A stretch of DNA of 64,000 bases. Source: Cryptomeria japonica. Taxonomy: Eukaryota; Streptophyta; Pinopsida; Cupressales; Cupressaceae. Below, piece by piece: positions 46,590-57,004 of this stretch (position 1 is its first letter; the number at the start of each line of letters is the position of its first letter). The stretch is from NCBI RefSeq assembly GCF_030272615.1, contig NC_081414.1, positions 522,476,185 through 522,540,184 of the forward strand, written 5' to 3'. The notes beneath the pieces were generated by a model. It did no database searches and was not told the DNA's origin. It saw nothing but the letters and a program-made list of their open reading frames with translations. Made by a program: the position numbers and the translations under genes.

Positions 46590-47385
46590 TGTTGGACATC
46601 ATTTTGGCAAATGCACACTCCAATGAGAAATTGTAGGTGATTGAAGATATTGTCATTGATGGCAACCTTACAATCATATGATACTAGCAGGCAAGCATAG
46701 GCACTAGCACTAGCAAACTCTACACCGACATACAGATCACCGACACCAAAGAAGATTATCGACACCATGGCCGATAGGAATTTTGTGTAAATGTATTTTG
46801 TAATTATTTATAAAATCTTTTGTAAGCCAACATGGTAGATTGTAATATGACTCGTATATGTATGAGATCATTGTAGATCATTTAAAGTGTGAAGTATGAA
46901 AAGAATATTGCAGACCTAATATGCGACCAAGTAGGATAAGGGTTTATGTATATTGCAGAACTTAAACTGGTACTAAATCTAGCATAGAAGATGTTTATCT
47001 GAAGCAGTACAAGACATTGGATTTGTATAATCCAATTTTGTAAGTCAATGTGACTTCTTTTGTAATTAAGTAGTGAGCTCTAGGCACTTGGCCTTCCTGC
47101 ATGTGTAGGCCCCTATTGTAAGCAGTAATATTCCCTTATTGGTCAGTAAGCGAATATTGTGGATGACAAATCCTACCGAGTTTTTTCCCACACCAAGTTT
47201 CCTCGTTAAAATATTGTGTTATGGTGTGTCTCTTATGTTGTGGTTGCTAATCTTATTTACTGCATTATTTTTGGTTTACGGGTACACAGTTTTAATATGC
47301 TTTTCATGTTATAAGTTAAGAAAATCTTCTAACAGGTTAGATACTAATTCATCCCCCCCTCTCAGTATCTTTGGGAATCCTTACA
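46590..47385 (+). repeat. 3' LTR of N3
   Basis: Aligns with 40649-41435. The start is 46590 if TGTTGGACATC is used (the 5' LTR then lacks about 12 bp) or 46602 if TTTTGGCAAATGC is used. Ends GGGAATCCTTACA followed by the TSD TGATT. Confidence 0.85.
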
Positions 47386-49220
47386 TGATTTACCCTTACC
47401 ATTATGTGTTCTTGATGTTTCTCCCTTCTCATAGTTAGGAAGTGGAGTTTTGAAATTTGTATGAGATTCATTTTTCATATGTCCATCCATGGTTATCACT
47501 CCATTATCAATCAAATCTTGGATGACATGTTTCAACCACTGACAATTATCCATGTGGTGTCCCTTGTTTTGATGGAAATCACAGTAATGGTTTTCATTCT
47601 ACCAAGAGAATTTCACTTGAGGTTAGAAGTTTATTCCTTATAGAAAAGCAATCAATTTGTTGCGAGCAGCGTCTTTAATGCTGACCTAAGTGGTTCACCA
47701 ATGTTTGTAAATTTTCTCTGAAAGAAATTGTTGAAAGTTGATTTTTGGTGATTGATGTTTTGTTGAGCAGCTGCTGAGTGAGTGGATGAATTAAAAACTA
47801 GTTGTTTTGGTTTTACATTGTTGTTATCCACTATTCCATCATTGATGATATTTTGATTTCTATTCCAAAATTTTGGCTTATCATTGTTGTTGTTGTTCTT
47901 GTTGTTCCTGAGCATGAACTCATTCTTTGTATATCTTCAACTCACCCTTCTTTACCATAGATTTCTCCATTATGATTCCATTATCAATCATCTTTCCATT
48001 GTTATTTTCCACTATTCCATCATTGACGATATTTCAATTTCTATTCCAAAATTTTGGCTTATCATTGTTGTTGTTGTTATTGTTGTTCCTGAGGATGAAC
48101 TCATTCTTTGTATATCTTCAACTCACCCATCTTTACCACAACTTTCTCCATTATGATTCCATTATCAATAATCTTTCCAAAACTTTGATGGCCTTTCATT
48201 TTTAGATGATAACTCATTTGATAATTTAGGTTGTCGATGAATATGTCCATTTTCTCGTATTCTGGCACCATACGAGGATATCATGAAGATAACTGCTTCC
48301 ATCTCTATAGAAACATCATGAAAGGTTCTCCACTCTTTTGTTTAGCATTATATAGGTCTAGCATTGTGACCTCATGTTGTATGTTGTAAGAGTATTGTTA
48401 AACAAACTTATCCACCAATTCTGAGAATGATCTGATTCTAGGTGGAAGTTTGGAGAACCATTCCATAGCTAGTCCACTTAAGCTCTTTGGAAATAATCTC
48501 ATTAGGTAGGTATCCTCATGTGCAAACTCCATACTCATTGTAAAAAATTATTGTATATGATCCTAGGGATTAGTGCTTCCATCATATTTATCATATCTAG
48601 GAGTTTCACAACCTGTAGGAAATGGTATCATGTTTAGATTTATGTCGAATGGTTAAGGACAGATTTCTTGAAGTGAGTATCTTCTAAAATTTCCTCTCTG
48701 CATATCTTGAATGTGTGTTTGCAGTGTTTGTATTTGTTCTGTAAGAGTTGTGATAAGATTATCAACATTATTTATTCTTGTATAACCATGAGTTTGCATT
48801 TGATTATGATCTTGATCTCTTCTTCTATCATCTCAACCCTTTCTTGTGTCCTCATTATATTTAGCTTTGTTGAGAATTTCTACGTCATCCCTTTTGGGAA
48901 CAGAAGTTTCCTTGCTAGTTCTTGTGTTATCAAGTATTGATGGATCATCCTTTTTGCAACCAAAAATATCTTCATGTCATTCGTTATCATGGGAAGGGTC
49001 ACTTCTCTTTTGTCCTAATTTGCTCACATCAAAATCTTGGGGGAGTGTAGCACCAAATTTTGCTAACATTAGGAATAATTTTTTTTTCTCCCTCCAATAT
49101 TTTGTCCATAAATTTATCGAATTTAGGATCTTGTTTGATTTCTTTGATATGTTGTTTTGTTCTATCCTCTTCTTTTTGTAATTAAATTTGGTATTCCATG
49201 TTCCTATAATCTTCAGTCAT
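47386..49220 (-). pseudogene. gag: Tat gag, N-terminal and middle part
   Basis: Minus-strand ATG at 49220 (MTEDYRNMEYQ), with a second in-frame ATG at 49199. A coiled-coil, charged N-terminal part leads to a Retrotrans_gag domain around 48600-48280 (AMEWFSKLPPRIRSFSELVDKF, then MLDLYNAKQK and RWKQLSSRYP). Asn/Gln-rich sequence follows, then HMDNCQWLKHVIQDLIDNGVI near 47555-47490, a typical Tat/Athila Gag C-terminal block. At least six stops. N3 interrupts it at 47386. Confidence 0.82.
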
Positions 49221-50067
49221 TTAAAATGTTTATGTTTCCATTTCAGCAATCTTTCATCTATGTGCTCTAGTTAAAACATGCATACACATGTGTTGAATAT
49301 TGTGCAAGGATTCAATTGTCTAAAAGGTGTTTCGATAAGTGACCAAATGTCAATGTGGATATGATAGAGTGATATGACTCAAATAATCCCATCCTTCGAG
49401 ATTTTAATCCCGAGAGGCCTATTTTTAAGAGTGAGTCAGAAAGCTTAGGTCTAACTATACTCACTTGGGTCGTTCTCACAGGGTGATTACTTTTTTCCTC
49501 TGTGACAGGCCCGCTAAAGGTAATCAAATCTTAAACATAGAAGTGCTTCAAGGGTCAGGATTTCTGATTATCCAAATGGACAAGATCATACTCTCCTACC
49601 TTTTAGACAACTTCTCAAGCATAGAAAACAAGATGTTCATTTACCATTAGAAAAATAAGTGTGCCTAGAAAACTTAAGAATACACAAAGTCTTGTTGATT
49701 TTCCTTTAGGAAAACTACAAAACAAATACATTAGTAATCATGTTGTTCTGAAGAAATGAAGCTTTAGAAAGTGCAATCTTTGACAATCGTCCTACAAAAA
49801 CTAGTTAGGCTGCTATAAAACTCAAAATCATGCAAGGGTTAGCATTAGTAATATCAAATTTCAGCATGAAAAACTATTAAAATGCAATCTGTTTTGAAAA
49901 CGCAGAAGCAGAAACTCGTATGAGTATTCTCACATACCCATATGAGTGCACAAAGAAACCCGTATAGTACTGAAAAAGGTACTCGTACGAGATTCTAGAA
50001 TAGGCTCGGCCAGAAACCCATGAGATTGAAGATTTGATGATGAGAAAGGCCAAGAAATTAGATTTTT
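49221..50067 (-). other. Tat leader with short repeats
   Basis: Non-coding. It shares blocks with the LARD1 leader. Near the PBS end five copies of an ACYCGTAYGAG-like word lie between 49913 and 50024, some of them near-palindromic (ACTCGTATGAGT, CTCGTACGAG). Confidence 0.7.
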
Positions 50068-50089
50068 GGCCCCATGGTGGATGCCAAAA
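50068..50089 (-). promoter_or_regulatory. PBS of the Tat element
   Basis: The minus strand reads TTTTGGCATCCACCATGGGG after the LTR end TGACA, close to the TGGCGCCCACCGTGGGG-type PBS seen in Tat/Ogre elements. Confidence 0.8.
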
Positions 50090-50422
50090 TGTCATGTGTG
50101 TGAAGTAGGATACCTGCAGCTGCAACATAAACACTCAATAGATCATTACAAGCATGGTTAGCAAATTGAAATCAAATGAAAGATAAACCATGACAAAGCA
50201 ACCTATCACCTCCTAAGAGATGCAAGTGTAAATTTTCTCTCAGATCTGGATAAGAAATCCTAGTGACTTGACTACACCTAGATGGAGGATTTAAATGGAT
50301 ATGATATGTAATCTAGATGAGATTGATTATGCTAGATTGATCCAAGAGTCTAATTAAGCTAATGATATGCATGATTAGGCTATGATGATGATGCAATTAA
50401 GCTATAATAGAGATTGATTAAG
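50090..50422 (-). repeat. 5' LTR of the Tat element, truncated
   Basis: Matches 16604 to about 16936 of the 3' LTR, then breaks off at about 50422, where N4 sequence begins. Only the R/U5 end, adjoining the PBS, survives, so the promoter part is gone. Confidence 0.85.
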
Positions 50423-50898
50423 GACCCATGGTGATAGGTTGGACTTAGAACTTGTGATGCATCTACTTCATGAGTGAAGTTAGGGGAGTAAAGTTAATGA
50501 TTACTAGTGCTATTATGACTTTGAGTATTTTTAGAACTGCCAATACCTTCCATTCTGAGATAGGTGGCCAGAGAGGACATAAGAATAGATGCGAATTTAT
50601 TTTGCATGCTTTATAGGTGATTTCATACATTTTCTAGAGGTGTTCCTTAACTCTGTAGAGAGATTTACAAAGAGCTTGATAAAATGGGTGGTGCAAGAAA
50701 GAGAATTGATCCACCTAGCTATGTGCAACTTAAGAATGAAAAGAAGATTTGGTGCATTCTAAAGAAAGGTGGTTTCACTACATACATTGAGAGGCTTCAA
50801 GGGAGAAATCAAGATGTTACTAGGTATTTTGCTAAAAACTGGAAGGATGGTTCGATTATCCTTCATGGCCAGAGGATCCTAATAGATGAAGCCCTAAT
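50423..50898 (+). pseudogene. N4: fragment of an N-type ORF2 start
   Basis: An ATG at 50684 begins MGGARKRIDPPSYVQLKN, followed by LKKGGFTTYIERLQGRNQDVTRYFAKNWKDG...ILIDEALIA. The last part resembles the FPKDVIRIVL...NITKEAIKVVTGL block of N3 ORF2 in pattern: a basic/aromatic helix, then W-x-G, then an I-x-x-E-A-I helix. It ends in the Cop2 LTR at 50899. The upstream 260 bp has no recognised feature. A short ORF2 remnant is the best explanation, at moderate certainty. Confidence 0.55.
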
Positions 50899-52114
50899 TG
50901 CTGGCAATTTGGTGGAATTGATTATGTGTTGCATTGATGTTTTTTCATTGATGTCAACACTAGATATTTGAATGTTTTACCGGCACCTTTTTGGTCCCGG
51001 TAGGTTGAGTGGTTTCTAGTTAACTTGGATCCAGCATGATTTGGTAGGCTTCGGTATAGTCTGGTGATGGAATTGGCTTGTTCATGATACTTATACTCAT
51101 ATTTGGTCGGTTGGTTTTGGTTTGGAGATCGAATGATATCCTATTTGCTAAGAAGATTGGTATCTGGTTCCGATGAGGGTTTCACCGGTAGAGCTTTTGG
51201 TGGAGATATTTGATGAATTGCATAAGTGGTGTTGGTGTAGCTTTTGGTGGAGTTTCAAGATGGTGATGGTGATCATGTTAAAGACTTGGCGGATGGAGAT
51301 CATTGCTATGGTGTGTGGACCTATACTTGGTCCCGGTTGATCTAGGTTATGGACCAGCTTTAATGTAATGTGTGGATATGACCTATTAATGTATTTTCGA
51401 GATGTATTATGTGTGATATTATTTGTTTGGTCTAAGGCCGACAAGGTTTGTAATTATGTAATTGGTTTATTATCTGGTGGCTAGCCTAATTATTTATGGC
51501 CAAGGGTTTTGTATAATAGATGTAAGATATCATTGTAGATCATCATGGTTATTGTGAGAGGTCATGGTCAAGGAATATAATGTGTGAATAATGTAATATC
51601 ATTCAGGCAGAGGAGTTGGTCAATCATTGGAGATAGAATTGGGTTTATGTTAGAGGATTTAGTCCTCTAGTATTGAGCTTAACTGAAACTGTACTCAGGC
51701 ATATGAGATGTTATCTTTTGCAGTTCAACACTTCTCTAGATTGTAGTTTGGATTTCTATGTAGTCAATGAGGTTCCTTTTGGGATGAGACATGTTCCCTA
51801 GGTTGTTGGCCTTCTTGCAAGTGTAGGCCCCTCAATTATAATTCACATACTTACCATAGAACTATTATCTAACTATGGGTAGGCTTCCCATCGTGTTTTT
51901 TCTCTTTACTGGGTTTTCAACGTACAAATCTTGGTGTTATATGGATTGTATTTATTCTATGATTATTGTTTATGCTTAATTGGTTAATATTCCATTCTAG
52001 TATTAATATTTTGGGTTCCGGTATTAAATTTTAAATTGCTAATGGTTCTAGTAATCTGTGATGACTGATTCACCCCCCTCTAAGTCATCTTCCGATTATT
52101 TGAACTATCTAACA
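50899..52114 (+). repeat. 5' LTR of Cop2
   Basis: TGCTGGCAATTTGGTGGAATTG aligns with the Cop1 LTR start; the ATTATGTGTTGCATTGATG block is shared. Ends GAACTATCTAACA. The PBS variant TTCGTATCAAAGC follows at 52117-52129. Confidence 0.87.
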
Positions 52115-52172
52115 ATTCGTATCAAAGCCTTGGTCCTCTCTGTAGAAAGCTTAGACACTTGAGGAAGATTCT

Positions 52173-53265
52173 ATCGCAACTAACAATTCAAGTTCATCTA
52201 GTTCTTCTAGAGCTTTCTTTCGAAGGGATATTCTGAGGCTTGATGGAACAAATTACATAGTATGGAAGATTCAGATGGAGACTCACATGAGATTTCTTGG
52301 CAAGTAAATTTGGGAAATCACACAGAATTGTGTCACACCCTATAATCCGGGATCAGCAATCCTCCTCTGGCAAACTTGGACAAGGATCTTGAGAATGATT
52401 GTAGAGAAAGAGAAGCCCTCTTGTGTGCACTTTATGATCAACAAATAATGGGATTAACCGACAAATCATCTAGAAAGGCTATATGGGATAAGTTGGAGAC
52501 TCTTAATGAAGGTGACCCTATAGTGAAAATTGCTAAACTTGATGGTTACCAAGTGAGATATGAAAACCTGAAGATGGAAGAAGATGAAAGGATTACTACA
52601 TTCATGGAAAGGGTAAATGAGATTATTATGGGAATTCAATGTTGTGGTGGAACTCTGAGTGAAGATGAAATTATTTTTAAAGTCCTGAGAGCCCTACCAT
52701 CGGCTTACAAAATGAAGGCTACTACTATTAAAGAGTTGAGAACAATGGCTAACACATATGTTAACAAATATACTTTGGTTGGGAAACTATCTTCTTTTGA
52801 GCTTGAAGAATTTTGACATTCTGGACTTGTGAAGTCTGAACCTTCTTTTCATGCATCTACATCTATAAATGGTAAGATGATGAGTTTGAGAAACTTGAAG
52901 CACTATTTGCTAGAAGAGTACCTAAAGGACTGGTAGGAAATAAGTATGAAGGAAAAGCACCTTTTAAATATTTTTTATGTAATAAGATTGGTCATTTTGC
53001 ATCTAGATGTCCTGAAAGAAATTCAAGATTTGAAGAAAGAGTTAGAAGATCATTTAAGCCTAACCCTAGATATCAGAACAAGTTTAAGTACAAGAAAAAC
53101 AGAGACAAATCATGTCACATAGCGGATGAGGAAGGCATTATTGATTCAGATTATGAACTGGCAGAAGATTCTTCTAGTGGATTTGACAATGGGAAGGAAT
53201 GGGTGTTCTTGGCTATCAAGAAAGATGATCCGACACTAGAAGAAAATGTACCAGAAGAGAAGGCA
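52173..53265 (+). pseudogene. gag: Cop2 gag
   Basis: The start codon aligned with Cop1's ATG is ATC (52173), so the start is lost. LDGTNYIVWK is intact here. A frameshift near 52340 leads to the UBN2-type domain (52376-52816, with a stop at 52815), then a further shift near 52876 opens a frame to 53361. The knuckle at about 52965-53010 reads YFLCNKIGHFASRC, with Tyr for the first Cys. Confidence 0.85.
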
Positions 53266-53420
53266 CCTGCTGCTAAAATTGAAGACAAGGATGAATGGGT
53301 AATTGTCAATAGTTGTTCACATCATATGACTGGAGATAAAGGGAATTTTTTGTCTTTGTAAAAATTTGATGGTGGTCTAGTTAGATTTAGAGATAACAAG
53401 GCATGTATGATTAAATAAAA
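53266..53420 (+). pseudogene. pol: Cop2 protease with lost active site
   Basis: The family motif W-I-x-D-S-G-x-S-H-H-M-T-G is present as WVIVNSCSHHMTGDKGNF, so the Asp-Ser-Gly triad reads Val-Asn-Ser. The frame stops at 53359 and again near 53415. Confidence 0.8.
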
Positions 53421-54515
53421 ATGAACTATATCATTGGATGGTGAGAATAATACTAACAATGTTTATTATGTTGAAGGTTTGAGGCATAATCTTTTGAGTG
53501 TAGGACAATTGGTAGATATGGATTTCAATTACAATTCAAGGATGGGAAATGCAAAATTATTAACAGATCTGGCTTGGAGATTGCAACCAGTACACAGACA
53601 AAACATAATATATTTCATGTGAACTCGGGTGAGAAGACATGTTTGATTACATAGATTGATGAGATTTGGCTATGGCATAAAAGGTTGTGTCATGTGAATT
53701 TTGATTGCATTGTGAAGATTAGTTCAACTAAGGCAGTTACAGATATACCTAATATTATGAAGCCCTATAATCTGGTATGCAAAGAGTATCAAATGGGCAA
53801 ATAGGTTATAAACTCTTTTAGGATTATACAAGATAAATAAAATGATGTTATTGATCTTATTCATACTAATTTGTGTGGCCCTGCTAGAGTTAAGTTTTCA
53901 AGGTGATAGATATTTCATGCTAATCATTGATGATTATTCTAGAATGATGTGCATTACTTTTCTAAGAGAAAAATCTGAAGTATTTGAAAAGTTTAAAATC
54001 TTTAAAAAAAAGTGGAAACTGCGATAGGATTGAAGATTAAATGTTTGAGATCAAATCATGGTGGTGAATTCACATCCGGTGAATTTAATAACTTTTATGA
54101 CAAGCATGGTATAAGAAGACAATTTTCTGCTCCTTGGACACCTCAGCAAAATGGAGTTGTGTAAAGGAAGAACAAAACTATCTTGGATGTTGCTAGAACA
54201 ATGATGATGGAAGCTAGTCTACCTCATATGTACTGGAGAGAAGTAGTGAGCACAACAGTTTATACATTCAACATAGTACATATCAAAGGAGAAACCAGGA
54301 AGACACCTTATGAATTATGGTTTGGCAATAAACCTACAGTTAAGTATTTTAGAATTTTTGGTAGTAAATGTTATATCAGGACAGATAATATCATTGGCAA
54401 AATTGATCCTAGATGTGATGAAGCATATTTCTTGCTTATTCTAAAGAAAGAAAAACATATAGATGTTATAACAAGAGATTATAGAGAATTGTGGAGAGTG
54501 CTAATGTCAAAGTAG
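53421..54515 (+). pseudogene. pol: Cop2 integrase
   Basis: The GAG-pre-integrase part (VYYVEGLRHNLLSVGQL at 53460, LWHKRLCH near 53670) is followed by core motifs: YFMLIIDDYSRM (53910), R-S-N-H-G-G-E-F (54050, His for Asp) and PQQNGVV (54140), then TPYELWFGNKPTVKYFRIFGS. The catalytic Asp in DNGGEF is changed. Frameshifts lie near 53870 and 54020 and a stop near 54163. Confidence 0.85.
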
Positions 54516-55672
54516 ATGAGATGAAAAAAAGTCAAATTAGAGTTTATGAGAAGGAACTGACAATGGAAATGATTATATCTAAACTGGTAGCACCTTTATC
54601 GGAATAGAGAGTTGAACCAATTACTCTGGTAACATTAGATAATTCTACAAGAACTCAAGAATAGGGAAGCGGAACAGAAAGTCAGAAGACTCCTAGGTAT
54701 GTGAGATTGAATCATTCAGAAGATCAAATCATTGGGGATATGAGAAATGGAGTGATGACAAGAAGAACACTGACAACTAATGAGGTATGTTTAATTTCAC
54801 AAGTTGAACTGGTCTTAGTAATTGAGGCATGTAAAGATGAATATTGGTTGAAAGCTATGGAAGAAGAATTAGATCAGATTGACAAAAATAACACATGGAC
54901 CTTGGTTCCCCGACCTAAAAATAAAAATGTTATTGGAACTAAATGGGTTTTTAGGAATAAATTGAATGAGGATGGTCAAGTTATAAGGAACAAGGCTAGA
55001 TTGGTTTGTAAAGGATATTATCAGAAGGAAGGATTTGATTATGGGGATACTTTTGCACCTATAGCTAGGATTAAAATTGTAAGATTGTTTCTTGCCTATG
55101 CTGCTTATAAAAACTACAAGGTTTATTAGATCGATGTTAAATATGCATTTTTGAATTGGGATCTTGATGATGAAGTTTACATTGAGCAACCAAATGGTTT
55201 TTCACTGTCAAATGATACAGATATGGTTTGCAGCTAAGGAAAGCTTTATATGGATTAAAACAAGCACCTAGAGCTTGGTATGCAATGTTGGATAAATATC
55301 TTTTGAAGCTTTTTTTTACTAAGGGCAGTGCTGAGAGTAATTTATATTATAAGATCACTAATTATGATATACTGATTATTGAAGTATTTGTTGATGACAT
55401 TATTTTCGGAGGTGAAGATAAATTATGCATAAAATTTTGTAAGAACATGGAGAAAGAATTTGAGATTTCTATGATTGGTGAGATAAAAAAATTCTTAAGT
55501 TTATAGATTAATCATATTGACAAAGGTATTTTCATCTATCAAACTAAATATGCTAAGGAGTTGTTGAAGAAATTTGGTATGGGAGATTCTAAACCGGTAA
55601 GTACTCCTATGGTCATGAGTGAGAAATTGACAAGAAAAGATGTTTTTGTATTGGTAAATCCTACAAGATACA
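54516..55672 (+). pseudogene. pol: Cop2 reverse transcriptase, cut at its 3' end
   Basis: Spacer to about 54830, then WLKAMEEELDQIDKNNTWTLV, NVIGTKWVFRNKLNEDGQV, FAPIARIK, IDVKYAFLN, LRKALYGLKQAPRAWY and FVDDIIFGGEDKLC. A TAG lies at about 55129, a frameshift near 55230 and a stop at about 55504. Text ends at KPVSTPMVMSEKL, where the family would go on to RNase H. Confidence 0.88.
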
Positions 55673-57004
55673 TGTTGGACACAATGGATCACTGAGAGGG
55701 GGTGAATCAATGATTTCAACACTTTTTCTTCAGTAGAGAGATATCAGTAATATATAAAAAAAACTGAGTGCTAATTGATAACTCAAACAGTGCAAACTAG
55801 GTGTGTGAAAGGATTTTCTAAAACATTAACATAATACATGCACAAGAATGCATCACACAACACCAAATATACAAGGAAAACCCAATGTGGGAAAAACCTC
55901 GATGAGAATAGTTGTTGGAGATCTTCTGCTCCAATCCAGCCTCACAATGTAAAAGACCTGATTACAATTTTAGGGCACCCACCCAAGGAGCACCAACCCT
56001 TGATTTATGAGCACCAACTCAAAGGAGCAGCAACTCCTATAGAATTTATAGGCTATAAGCTAAAGGAGCTACAACCCCTGCAATAAGTTCCAACTTAGTG
56101 AACAACAATATAAATATTTAAATACAAAATGAGATCTCTATTGCAAAAGAAGTTTTACAACATTACAATATTTTGTTCTGCTAGTTTCAACCTTACCGGT
56201 TTGTGTTCTCTCCACCCACTCTATAATTTTGCTTTGCTGATAAATTTTCTACATCCCCTCTCACAATGTCTTCACTCATCAACTCACACTTGATCACTCT
56301 TTATTAGGTACAACTTTTGCTGGTTTGTCACCTCTATGTTCTAAGCTCACTCCACCAGTTTGTTCCTTACACTAGTTTACCCTGCTTCTCCTTACCGACA
56401 CATTCTTCTCTCATAAACACTTCAAGTGTTTTTCTCTTGAGCTCTTAGACATCAATTTCATGCATGCCTTTACTTTGCAGCAACAACAATCACAGTCTCA
56501 AGTCATCATATTTAAACTTGAGCTTTCCTGCCAAGAATCAATTCAAACTAAGGGTGGTTAGAGTTTCCTTCACCCAACCAAATCTACATCAGTTTGAATC
56601 CAATCTACATTGGATCGATCACCTGCATTGGAGGAATGCATTTGTAGCCATTTTTCATTATCCAATGTATATTTTCTAAAGATATCAATCCCTTCCATGA
56701 TTTGTGGCCTTGAAATCTTTTGAATCATTTATGGCCCAGCTATTTCCTTATCAAGGTCCTCTTGTAGTCTGATTTCTTTGTTTTGATCTAGGTGCCAACA
56801 ACTCCCTAATCTTTTTATGTCGCTATTTCTTCCTTGAGCCGCATCAATCTATTATCATCCCATGATTTGTGGGTGTTTCATTAATGTTGACTAGATGTTT
56901 CAATAACCATGTCGATGGAAACTTCACTGACCTTTGCATGCTTGCCACCTTGGCTCCACATTACATCACATCGGTCATACACATAGCTCACCAACATAAG
57001 GTCA
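55673..57004 (-). repeat. Minus-strand copia-type LTR, probably incomplete
   Basis: The left end TGTTGGACACAATGGATC is the minus-strand LTR 3' end with its C-rich block (GAGAGGGGGTGAATCA on plus). It aligns at intervals with 57005-58330. It may end at CCAACA (56996), giving TGTTGG...CCAACA ends, or be cut by the next LTR. No matching TSD is seen (ATACA left, TAAGG right). Confidence 0.65.

Larger units (their letters stand above)
40649..47385 (+). mobile_element. N3: complete polymerase-less LTR element
   Basis: Both LTRs, TSD TGATT (40644-40648 and 47386-47390), PBS, multi-knuckle gag, leader, ORF2 and PPT-like tracts are present. It inserted into Tat gag in the opposite orientation. The 5.1-kb internal region codes only for gag and ORF2, and I see no protease, RT, RNase H or integrase motif in any frame. 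It is the reference copy of the N family in this window. Confidence 0.9.
16604..50422 (-). mobile_element. Ty3/gypsy Tat-lineage element split by three insertions
   Basis: Own length is about 10.8 kb once N3, LARD1 and Cop1 are removed. On the minus strand the order is 5' LTR (50422-50090), PBS, leader, gag, protease, RT, RNase H, a second RNase H, integrase remnant, long 3' non-coding region, PPT and 3' LTR (17774-16604). The second, archaeal-type RNase H is the established mark of the Tat clade. The reading frame continues across each of the three insertion sites when the insert and one TSD copy are left out. The 5' LTR breaks off at about 50422. AGTAG precedes the 3' LTR and is the expected TSD. 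Confidence 0.9.
50899..55672 (+). mobile_element. Cop2: Ty1/copia element, 3' end missing
   Basis: 5' LTR, PBS, gag, protease, integrase and RT are in copia order. The RT is cut at 55672 by a minus-strand LTR; RNase H, PPT and 3' LTR are not found to the right. Related to Cop1 at LTR and protein level, and it shows what Cop1 lost. Confidence 0.87.
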
